A stretch of DNA of 64,000 nt, taken from Mactromeris polynyma. Lineage: Eukaryota; Mollusca; Bivalvia; Venerida; Mactridae. A program made the position numbers and the translations under genes. The notes under the pieces are model-generated. The model saw nothing but the letters and a program-made list of their open reading frames with translations, had not been told where the DNA came from and did not search any database. Below are positions 1 to 12,300 of this stretch, piece after piece. The DNA lies in the NCBI GenBank assembly GCA_032209605.1, contig JASFXZ010000038.1:186001-250000 (forward strand), given 5' to 3'. Within the stretch, counting starts at the first letter, position 1. Each line of letters begins with the position of its first letter.

Positions 1-232
1 AAAAAATGTCAGACAAAGATGAATCACTTTAGGGAAGCCTGTTGAAGTGATGTTATAGGTACATGAGATCCAGGTTAGTTCTTGAATTGGTTTACTAATT
101 ATACAATCTTCATGGCTTTACTGGATAAAATCATTATAAAAGTAAGATGTGACTTTCCATGCAATTACTTGAAGTTTCATACTAAATGATACATATTTAC
201 TAAAATATTTGATCAAGATCTGATAGTGATAC

Positions 233-317
233 CTTGGTACTCGAGGATCATGCCACGTACTGACCCCGGTCTGTGTGTGCAAGAAATATACTTGACCCTG
301 TTGTGTAGTTCGTTGTT
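233..317 (-). CDS. Smurf: Smurf exon 8 (second WW unit); last exon in window
   Basis: Acceptor TTTTTCAG and donor GTATCA bound 85 nt encoding EQRTTQQGQVYFLHTQTGVS then TWHDPRVP. This matches the vertebrate WW with Tyr in place of the first Trp (GYEQRTT) and Trp-His-Asp-Pro at the end. It ends in phase 2; the following exon with the last WW and the HECT domain must lie left of base 1. Confidence 0.95.
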
Positions 318-3300
318 CTGAAAAACAGAAAATATCAAATATTAAGGAATATTTGTCAATAATCCCAAATTTTACAATTGATTGTTAATAGAAATGAGAT
401 TCCATGTTGAATACAATGGCTACTATTGGTCATGGTTGTATGCTTACCCTTTCACTTTTAATAATCAAATATAAATTATAATAAATAATAGAAACATTGT
501 GGTATCAAACACCAACAGAATTGTGAAAAGAACACAAAAATCACACCAGTATACCGGTACCCTAAAGTAACATTGTATTAAGTGTGGAGAAAAATAGTGT
601 AATTATCACATTTTCTCATTCTGAAAGCAATAGTGACAACTTTAATTTATAATCACAACCATTTGTGATGTTCAACATATTAAACTTATAACTGTTTGAA
701 AATGTTGAAATGTTGATATCGAAGTTAAGTCACTTAATGGGAATGACAATTAGCAATCAATATTACATAATCAATGACAAGACTAAACAATTAAGCAGTT
801 TGTTGATCAGCAATTAAATATATGTCATGAACAAGTAAACAATATTTTAATTACTTTGCTACAACATTGCTATATGTTATAACACTGATGTACACGGTAC
901 AGCCCTTCATACTTCATGTTCATTGTAATACACACAATATCATGCTTAAACAACTTTTTACTATTTGACATAAACTGTTTTTCTGTAGTTCAAATCATAC
1001 AGTAATGATTTTATTCAACTACTGGTATCTACAAAGCTCATGCAAAATACACATGTACGTTAACAAAGCATGCTCCCATCTTAGGATAAACAATTGATGT
1101 CCACATGTGTACTTCACTAAGTAACAACTTAATCATCCAGCAATTTGTAATTTGAAGGAATCACAGACCATACAAATAAATTCTGTAATTAAGGTCACAA
1201 AAACAGATTTTTCCAAGAAATACAAACATGTATTGAGGGTAAGATTCCTACAATGTGCATTTGAGGTCAGTATTTTTTCACGAGTTTTTTTTAAATTTTG
1301 GTAACCATCCACCTCTGCAGCCAATCCTTTTCAACACTGACCACCAGATAGAATCTATATTCTCTGACATTTTTCAAAATTCTCCAACAACTTGGTGACA
1401 GTAAAAACATTTTAATTTCACTGACTTTTCCCAATATGCTTGGGGGGGGGGGGCACATATATTGATATATTGTATCAGCAACGAGCATGTAAACTAATTA
1501 AAACAGAATTATTATTTAAAAATTACTATCAAATATTGCTAAAATTATAATTTTACCTGGTAAAAACATGCATTCATGTATTGGTTTATAAAGCTTTATA
1601 CCACAGATGACAAATCATATTGTATAGAAATATGGGTCTAAAAACATGCAGAGTGCAAACTATATGTTATATTATCTATCTAGAAATAGAATCATGAGCG
1701 AGCATCTAAAACCTATACCATACCTAGAGGAAATAGAAAGATAAATGCAGAGAAAAATGGCAAAACATGTGGCCTAGTATTCTATGCAATAAGTATGAGC
1801 CTAAGTGAGTAATCATCCAGCTGATTGTGTGAGAAAATCCACTGATCTGTTATGCAGGAAAAGTAAAAAATTCAGACACAAATTGTTTTCCGAGGGACAT
1901 GCTATCTGTGTGCATCTGATGTTGATAATGAATGATGATTCATAGTGTTTTTGTCTACACAATGGGTTTTCATGACGATTCCACCCCACAACGAAGCACA
2001 CGATAACCAATATTCCTCTTTCAACTAAGCACACTAGTATGGTGGTATACCCCCTAGACATTTGAAAAAGCTAAATCATTTAAATAAAATCTGAGATAAA
2101 TATTAAAGACGTATCCGGGAGTAGTTTGCTATTTTCTTTTATGATGCAGAGATTTTTACTGAACTTTATAGAGTCACCAAGACCAATACAATTAATGATA
2201 TTATTCAGTTTAATGGAAGGATTTCATTATATTTTTCCTTCTACTTTCTTTTTCCATATACTTTATTAAAAAGAAAGAAAAGTCATTAATATTTACAATT
2301 CTACATTTGAAATTATAAAATTATCTTCAATAAATATTTAAAACTAACACATTTTATGAAAATGTAAAACATTGGGTTACCAAGTATATTAGGGTAAATT
2401 TTTTCAACTTTCACTTTCCATATACATGTGTTACATTTAAAGCACAATAAACCAATCTTTGTCTTAAAATCAAGCAAGGTTACCAATCATTTTTGTTATG
2501 TTTTCATTAAAACAGTGACTCTCATATAGTAAACCAGTTGTAAGAAAATCTCTCCGCTAGAAAAAATATAGTAAAATTGTATCTATTTTGCTATATATTC
2601 ATATGAAATATTCATGTTTTAATCTTTAATACCGTAAAATCGAGCAAGGTGACCCGTCATTTTTATTTCAAATTTGGTTAGATACATTACACTGATAAAG
2701 TAAACAAAGTTTAAAGGAAATCTCTCCGTTAGTAAAATGGCCTTATCATTGGATACGCCTTTAATATGACTCGAACTACTGAAGACTATTTATAATGATG
2801 GATTGATATTCTGTTTTCTAGCATTTATAGCCATTAAATGGTTTATCTTAGTATTATTATCAGGCAAGAATTGCAGTCAGCACTCAGAACTCTAATATAT
2901 AAGACAAAGGTGAGCACTTCGGATACAGAAATCAGAAAAGGGAGAGCACTCAGGAAGCTGAAGTATCAGACAAGGAAGAGCACTCAGGATACTGAAATCA
3001 AAAAGGGAGAGCACTCAGGAAACTAAAGTATCAGACAAGGGAGAGCACTTGGGATGCTGAAATCAGAAAAGGGGAGCACTCCAGATACTGAAATATCAGA
3101 CAAGGAAGAGCACTCAGGATACTATCATACTAATATGTCAGAAAAGGGAAAGCACTCAGGATACTGAAATATGAAATCAGAGATTACAGGGTGGTGCATT
3201 GAAGAAAATCACTGTAAGCTATATTGATTTAGTTACCACTGAAACAAAAACAGTAATTGGAATAAAAGTAATATATAAGGGAGTAGGTCGGTCCAAATTT

Positions 3301-6300
3301 TTTTAGCAAGAACCTGTCAAATGAGAAATCAAATTTTTTATATTTTTCCATTGTATAAATGTATATATGAATAACAACGTGGGTACCAAAAACTACCATG
3401 CATTATCTACAAACTACACAAACGCAACTTTTCATGTTGTAAAATGATGCTTTAATTGTATTGCAGATATTAGTTACACACTGGGTTATAATTGGGAATG
3501 TAAGAATATGAGGTTCCAATAGCATCACAAAACATTACATTTCGGTCAATTCGATATGTTTGACAAGATTGTGAAAAGGGTCAAAGGTCATGTTGTGTTA
3601 CATAGCGATGTTTTTGTAAGGCGATAGATTTACTCTAGCAAATAAGGCTTATAAATAAGGAATGTAGAAGACGACAGAGAGTCCAATCATTCACAAAGTT
3701 AATATATACAAAGCAAAGCCAAACAAAAGCAGTCAATATTTTCACTCACCAACTAAGTTTGTACTATTTCCAGTGTTGGTAGAAAGTGTGCTACGGTTTC
3801 GAACTACAATATACAAGTACTTGGTCAACTATCACACAAGTTTAATACAAATTTTATATTTTTTCTAGACATATCTTCCTTTTACTCAAGATATGAGCAA
3901 CTATTCCACACCTACGTAGGATTGTTAAAACTTTTAACAGTAACAAGTGGTTTCACTTCACCCATCCCCAAAACTCGTGACAAAAATATACAATATACTG
4001 AACTTTATTCCAATAAATCAAACCATGAGCATTTAACTCCAACACAAAGAATGTAATTACCGAATTAAAGACCATTGTAAAATGCATGATCAGCATGCTT
4101 GAGGATTCACTAATAAAACACAATTTGCTGAAGGCTAAACATTAATGCTTGGGAAAATACTGACTTCCAGGAGTTTATGACTCTTATATTACCTGTAAAT
4201 CGCAAATATTTATTAAATTCCATTTGTGTTTTTTTTACTTCTAGTCTTTTTATATCTAAATACAATCTTGTTACCAAGCTAAATAATGAAGATGCCACTA
4301 TGCTCAAAGTGAACATAAATGAGTGGATGGTACCTTAGCATATATACAATCGTATCTTCAGGGATTTCTCAGACGCAGATATCTTGAGTCCCTGACTCCC
4401 TTTTCTTTCTAGGGACTCCAATTTTCACCTTACTGTGCATCCCTGGGACCCCTAAAATAAACTGCATATCTGGGACCCTACAAATTTACTAAGGTCCTCC
4501 AATTTGTCAAACACGAGGGTCCAAGTACCCCTATCAGTAAAAACCCTAGGGAAAACATTGCATCTTGATCAAAGCCTACAGAGATCTTGTGACTTTAACT
4601 ATGCAGTTTATGAAAATATGTTTGTGAGTTTGAATGAAGTCCCTGCATCAAGAATGACTGATGAAGATTCTGGTAGTTTAAGATGATTTCCTAAGTATTT
4701 TATCGAATTGAACAGAGTACATAGTAGTCAAGGTATATGCAGAGATTTGACTCTTATTATACATTATATCCAATTTTCGGGAGTTAAACTTAAAATCCTG
4801 CCATAGGCGAGGTTGACCTATGAACTATACACAATCCCTGAATATGGCTCAAGTACCATCTAGTAACCTTGCAAGAAGCAAGAAGTCATTGAGAGGGATT
4901 AATATTTATATAAGTGTTAACTTATATTTCTTGATATAAAATAAATATAGTTAAATATTTGGAACAGAAAGAGTAAATTGTCTTTTGATTCAACTAATAA
5001 CATGAAAAGATCTATTAACCAATGCAGGCCATCAGTAAGTTAATAAAAATATATAAAAATATATAAAAACATATCAAAACACCAGTACAAGACATTAGAT
5101 TTCAGTTGAGCACCTACTTTTACCTAAAATGACTATTAGGACAGACATGACATTCAGTATTGCATTCCTGTATACACCAGTACCATAAAACTCTCTATGA
5201 TTAAGGTGGTAAACTTGTATAATAACTTCAACAATCTAACAAGCAAGTTTCACCACATGGCACTTACACACACACACTAACTGTCGACTAATCAGGAAAA
5301 ACTGACTCATCAGGCACGAAAATCACTATAAATGCCACAAAATTATTAACTTAATTAAAAACAATTCCAGAAAGCCCTTCCAGGGGTAGCAGCAGGTGAT
5401 AGTAATTAGGAAACATGCAGTAAATACTCTGCTGATTGAAATCCAGGTGTCTCTGACTGCTCTACTTTTTCTCAATTGTTTACATCATAATATTATAAAA
5501 TATACATTACAAGGAAAAAAGAAGGTATTTGTGGATAAAATTTCCATCTGTCAGTTGGTAGAGGCATTTATATAAATGTTTGTTTATATGTCTTGAAGTG
5601 TATGACTCGAGTTAAGTAATCTTAACCTACATAATTCAGTTCTGTTTATAAATGGATGACTAAAACCTAAACAAAAATCTATTTTGGTAATCAGTACAGG
5701 ATATAGATACACTTTAATATAGTGCATTCAAAACATTCTTGTACAATAAAATTTGCTCACCTGAGACAAAGATGAAAGAAGTAAAAGAGTCCCCAAAATA
5801 GCCCCTAAACTATAGCCAACACTACGGTCCCCTAAACTCTAGCCAACAATACGGTCCCCTAAACACACAGACCCCTAACTCTAGCCAACATTACGGTCCC
5901 CTAAACTCTAGCCAACAATACGGTCCCCTAAACTATAGCCAACACTACGGTCCCCTAAACTCTAGCCAACAATACGGTCCCCTAAACACACAGACCCCTA
6001 ACTCTAGCCAACATAATGGTCCCCTAAACTCTAGCCAACAATACGGTCCCCTAAACACACAGACCCCTAACTCTAGCCAACATTACGGTCCCCTAAACTC
6101 TAGCCAACAATACGGTCCCCTAAACACACAGACCCCTAACTCTAGCCAACATAACGGTCCCCTAAACTCTAGCCAACAATACGGTCCCCTAAACACACAG
6201 ACCCCTAAACTCTAGCCAACATTACGGTCCCCTAAACACACAGACCCCTAAACTCTAGCCAACAATACAGTCCCCTAAACACACAGACCCCTAAACTCTA

Positions 6301-9300
6301 GCCAACATTACGGTCCCCTAAACACACAGACCCCTGAATTATAGCCAACACTACTGTCCCTAAAACTCTAGCCAACATTATGGTCCCCTAAACACACAGA
6401 CCCCTAAACTCCAGCCAACATAATGGTCCCCTAAACAAACAGTCCCCTGAACTCTAGCCAACTTTACGGTCCCCTAAATACACAGACCCCTAAACTCTAG
6501 CCAACATTACGGTCCTCAAAACAAACAGTCCCCTGAACTCTAGCCAACATTACAGTCCCTTAAACTCTAGCCAACATTACTGTCCCCTAAACACATAGTC
6601 TCCTAGACTCTAACCTACATTTTTATCCCCTAGATTCTAGCTATAAAGTAGCTGTACTACAGCCAATATAGTTTAATTAACTTTAGCCAACATATCTCCT
6701 TAGACTCTAGCCAACAAAGTCCCTATTTGACTGGCTAACACAGTCCCTTACATGCTGAAACCAACACAGCCCCTACACTCAGACTAACACAGTCCCTGAG
6801 ACTCTATATTTCACGGTTGCAAGGGTTGCAGCAATGTATTATTATAGTCAATCTGGCTTTAGACCAGTGAAGTATTCATAAAATGAGCTTATTTCTATGA
6901 AAATAAAATTTACGGTACATAAAATGCATGTAGCTGGCATTCCATCAACTTCTCGACAAGTATACGACAGCATTCAATCCCTAATATTTGCCAATGGACC
7001 CATTTTTAATGCTCTCAGGTCTAAAAGGGACAAGTTCAACACTGGAACTAGTAGAGTTAGAATGATCCATGCTGCATGCAATTTGTTTTATAATAGCATG
7101 CTGCAGATTCCAACAAAGGGTGTCTGTAATAATTATATTAATTATTGACTGTTAATATCATAAAATACATCCTAACACAGGCAATAAAAGCCGATCATAG
7201 TTATAATGACATATTATTATTGTCTATTAAAGCCTAACCCATATAGTTTATGTAACAATAATTGTGTGAGAAATGTTGGGTTTCACCAGGTGTCTAGATG
7301 TTGTTAACTAAACAGATGAGTGATGAGTTTGGAAGTTTTGTGTCAAAAGTACTTGCCCCATAATAAACAAGAGTGATTGCATGTGGCTAAAAACCACATC
7401 ATAGTTGGAAATATAACTACTTAATACCTGTTGTTACTTTCTTCATCTACTAAATCAGTTCACATAAAGCCATATTTTAAAACAAAGAACTTTCACTTAG
7501 GTTGAACAGAGTACCTATAACAGTGGCTGTAAGCAGTATAACACTGAGCCGTTTCAGTGAGTGAATTTTAATGCAGCCTGTATATTACTATATTAGTAGG
7601 ATCCTAATCATTGAAAAGGAACATCCATTTTGCCAAGCACCAGTGTTTCATAATGAAACTGATAATGATCACAAGCGTGTTATTATATATTTTCCTAAGT
7701 TATAGCTTAGATAAGATCAATAATCCTGAAAGTGACAGTAAATCGCATAATAGATCTACATTAACAAATCTGCCACATTCACATACTTAGTAACGAGATT
7801 ATAATGAATTCAGACAACAATTCCAAATTACTTACCATAACCTTGGGGTAAATCCAATGCACTATGTAACTGATTTCTGTTCAAATAATTGCGTCTCCTC
7901 GTAGACCGTCTCCGAGGAAACTCCCCCTCGGATGGACTACTTGTATTATCCTCACTATTGCTCGCGTTACTTTGGTCATTATTTCTAGTCACTGAACTAT
8001 GAGCACTATGTATTCTTGGAGGGTTCAAGGATGAGGTACTGTGTCTATGTGCGCTAGAATTAGCACGATCACGGTGTCTATGGGAAGCGCCTGAACTAAG
8101 ACGAGTTGCTGATGATGATCGTCGTTCACTACTGCTGCTGCTGTTGGACGTTACTGGCGATGATGTGGATGCTGTTATTCTCACTGAAGAATCTGATGAG
8201 ACAGGTCTGTAAAATATGGAAAAAAGAATATCACTAATAGAAAGTCTATATAACTTTGTCAAAAATGTTTATGAAATGATATTATTTATATATTCAGGTT
8301 AGATCTGAAATGGTCTGTTAGTTTTATCTTTCACATAATATTGGCTGTGATATCTATAAGCTGGTTGCCGAGCCATAATTTTTCAGTATTGTTTGCTTTT
8401 TTATTGCGAGAATGATTATTGTTGGCCAGCTAACAAGTCCTCTATATAACAGAGTTTGCAGAATAGAACCAACCTTATCAGACTGAAATATTTCCTTTTT
8501 GTTTATTGTATTATTTCCATTATCTTACCATCGATACCAAATGAATTTTTACTAGACATGTCAGGCAGTCAGATAAATTCAGAAAACTTGGTTATAAGGA
8601 GTCAAAACTCCAGAAATTTCGTCTTTTATTACTGTGGGAATTGAAGACATGCTGAAAATAAGTAAGTAATCATGAAGACATCACCAGTACCTGCGTGTGA
8701 ATTTATTCGTTACAGTCGTAAGTTCATTGCAAAAGCATTACCGTTAAATTAATTTTGTATGCATCTGTTCTGAACAATGATGCATTATCGTTGTCATTTC
8801 AGCAATCATAATAGTGAGTGCATGGTTTTGCTAAGTAAGCAGTAGGTAATACAGGTGTGCTGTAAGTATGGCAATACCACATTGTAAACATGGCAATACC
8901 ACATTGTAAACAGAGGTGTAAAATAGTACATCCTCGGTACCCAGGCTTATTCATAACATCAATGACACGGCCAGGGCAAATTGGCTAGCGAAACTCCATA
9001 TGCATGAATATTCATTATCATTTCTCGACCAATGAAATGGAAAGTAAATAAAAAAGAAGGAATCTCCTTTGTGAAGAGCTATCAACAAATTCAACAAAAT
9101 GGCAGTGACCATTGAAAAAAAAGTGCAATTTGAAAGCTGCGATCTCATTTGATCGCTCAGAACCGCGATTTCATCCGTAACACCTTGGCAATTTCCATAT
9201 CACACGAGGTGTCTGGCATGCGGCCAATCAAGCGGCTGGATTTCACCTATTAATTATTCAAGAGTACAAGATTTTTACAGTCAGTTTGCCCAGGATATCA

Positions 9301-12300
9301 TAGTTGTTATGAATAGCCTGGGTACTGCGGATGAAAATAGTATAATGCAATATAAACATATTATAGATGGACACATGACAACACGAATGCACATAGAGAT
9401 TATAAATGCTTACTTCATCAAATACAGTTGGACCTCGTTTATTCGACAACCTTCTGTCGGATTACTTGGTATTATTTGAAAACAATATCAGGTCCTGATC
9501 TTAGGCACGTCGATTTGAAATGGGCTATTCGAAACTATGTATTATTCTAAGTAAAATTTTGGACCCAATGAATTTGAATGAACAAGGTCTGACTGTAGTT
9601 CCCTTTGCTTTAACAAAACATTGCGTAGCCATTGTAACATATCAAGTAAAGATCATTGTATAGCAGCCATATAAATAGATTAATAAGATACAAACTATGT
9701 CCACCCTAAAAATTAAATCATTATTGTATAAAATATGCTTTGTCATTTTTTTATAAGAAAACCACAAGGACGTATATGAAAACCACAAATTATAGAAAGA
9801 AAAAATCCCTCCCTCACTCTTAACAACAAGTTCATTGTTTTCCTATTTCTTTGTCAAAAGTTTACTTGAAACCAAATCAACACTTAACATGCAATTATTG
9901 TTGATTTAATCCAGATTAGTAATATTAAATTACTTGTCCATCTCACGATTTTATTTCATTTATAACAAATGCGGGCATTAAGTACAAATATACAAGTAGT
10001 CATTAATAGACCTGGAGTATATACTTCATCTCTGTTCAATGTGCATTTAAACTTGGGATACCATAGCTAAGCAACAATGACAAGGACCCAGAAATTAAAC
10101 CATTACCCCATACTTGGCACTTCGAGTATTAGATTTCACTCCATCAAGTCTGATTACAGAGATTTGAATGAGCTCACTAACTGATCTGACAGTTTCAGTT
10201 TCACTTTTCAGCTATTTGAGTGAGAATCGAAGACACAGAATTGTCATTGGCGTCATATACCAGAGACATATAGTTACATCAAACCACTTGCATTAATGTC
10301 ACAGTGATTGTAAGTCTAAATATTATATAAGTTGGAACTCTGAACCATATGAATTATTCAACTGTACAAATCCGACAGCATTTGGTACCGATTTAATTTT
10401 TGGTCAGTAATAAATGTACTTGAACTCTTTCAATACAACCAGAACCGTTTCAGTTCCTTGTATAACTATTAAGTTAAATTCAGCAATACATGTTCCATGG
10501 TCTATCAATGTCTGGTCATTTGTAACAATAGAAGCATACTCATGATTGACCTTTCCTAAATACAGGAGCAATGAAACATCAAGAGAAAACGAGACTGGAG
10601 GCATTTGTAGTTAAAAGAAAATAACTACCATCATTGTAGACAAGACATAACAAGGGTCAACGTCCTTTAACTGAAGTACGTAAACTACCAGTAGGTACTT
10701 GGTTGGTGTAAATAAACAAAACTAAACTTCTCAAAACAAGAAATAAATTGTTGTCATGTTATAACTCGAGACACCACAAAATTATGTCTAACCCTGAAAC
10801 AAGACATAGACTGCGATGTTCCTGCAGGGCAAACTTTAAACATTCACGATTTCATTCATTTTCTCATACCTCAACATTAATCTAAATGGCTGTTCACGGT
10901 CAGTATGTAGATTTCATGACAGACATGATTAATGCTGACATCTATTAAACTGCTGTCAACGCAATAATTGGTTAGGTTTTGGACAGATAACTTAATTTTC
11001 GACTAGGTGTATGTTACATCTAAATGACAGATCATTATTTAACACCCCCACATCATGATTACCAGTAGCTACTGCATGTTTATGCTTTATGCACAAATTG
11101 GTAACAATGTTTTGCTAACATGAACATTTCAGCTGGGAGATAAATTCAACATTTAAAGTCTATTCACAAATAGCTTGCTGTTAATATTTTGTTCAAGACT
11201 CAACACTTAACAGTAGACACATAATTTCTATAAATTTAGATTTTTTCTTGATTAATATATGTTTTGGGTAATTGGTGTAATTTAAAAAAAAAATTGTAAT
11301 TGATTGAGACTTTTAAACTTTATATTCGTAAATTTTGATGTGATGAAAAAGGCAAAAAAAATCGAACCTGGTGGGAGGTTCCCATTGTGTTGTACGGGTA
11401 ATGTGATTCACATAATGGACTCTTCCACTGGCTGTGGTCCTTGCCTCCCACCTGTAAATACAGGAGAATTACTTTAGTTAAGTGAATTATCAGAAGAAAA
11501 GCTGAAGAGGAATGTACTTTGATGGAAATCCTAGCAGACTACAAGACCAAGGTTCCTACTTAGATATCTCTTTTTCTTTGCAATAACTCTTAACCTTCGG
11601 AATACAACTTAAAAGCAAGTCTCACCATGATCTATGATCAACTATTGTAAACTAAAGAGCATTGAGAAGACCAGAAAAGACATTTAAACTGAGAAGATAG
11701 CTGAATGTAAGGTTTTGTTGTCTACTGTAGAAACATATAGACTAAGGCAGCAGAAAGAAGCTACAGTGTGACCTTTCCTTGCCCCTCGATCTCTTGAGCA
11801 ACATCCTCTCTTCAACTACATTATCAATTTTCCCATTTACTACGAATTTAACCTTTGTACAGCAACCACCTCTCATTAACAGTCCAAATATTCATCTCCC
11901 ATGGTTGTTGCTTTGGCAAGGTGTCACTCTACATTACTTTTTTCAGTCAATTATACCTCATCCAAATTCCAGCAATACAGAGCATCAGGTTGTCTACTGT
12001 GTTTTTTTGCATGAATACTTTTTTAAACTTATCTGCATTATTAGCATAGATGCTGGGCCCAAAAACGATAACATACAAAACACTGTATTGTAAAAAATGA
12101 ATCTATGAATGTAGCACACATTTCCTTGTACAATACAAAGTAGAAGGACTAGTGGGCTGCATTCATACAATCATTTTCTATTCACAATGGGTTGTCTATA
12201 CAGACATATAGCAGAAAAGCTAAACACCTACTGTATGCTAATGATAACTAATCATCTAGTTAGTTAGTCATCTATGGATGCAGCTACCTCTATTAGTAGT

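Larger units (their letters stand above)
318..7835 (-). other. Smurf intron 7
   Basis: Non-coding AT-rich sequence. Besides the TTAA element and two minisatellites listed separately it holds a G13 run at 1441-1453 and a dispersed repeat at 4375-4560. No exon or RNA gene was recognised; short open frames here lack similarity and codon character. Confidence 0.8.

Noticed and set aside
2838..3026. 62-codon ORF with repeated KKGEHSG-like peptides
   Set aside because: The frame is created by the 31-32 bp minisatellite; no homology and no splice context.
5793..6640. Telomere-like TTAGGGG repeats or a CRISPR-like array
   Set aside because: TTAGGGG occurs on the minus strand only as part of 27/42-bp minisatellite units; units are contiguous without unique spacers and the DNA is animal.
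8935..9245. A third CpG-enriched island with a promoter and a 65-codon ORF
   Set aside because: Enrichment is weaker than at 17.2-17.75 kb, the ORF is an unremarkable hydrophobic stretch, and no phase-compatible donor toward Smurf exon 7 was found.
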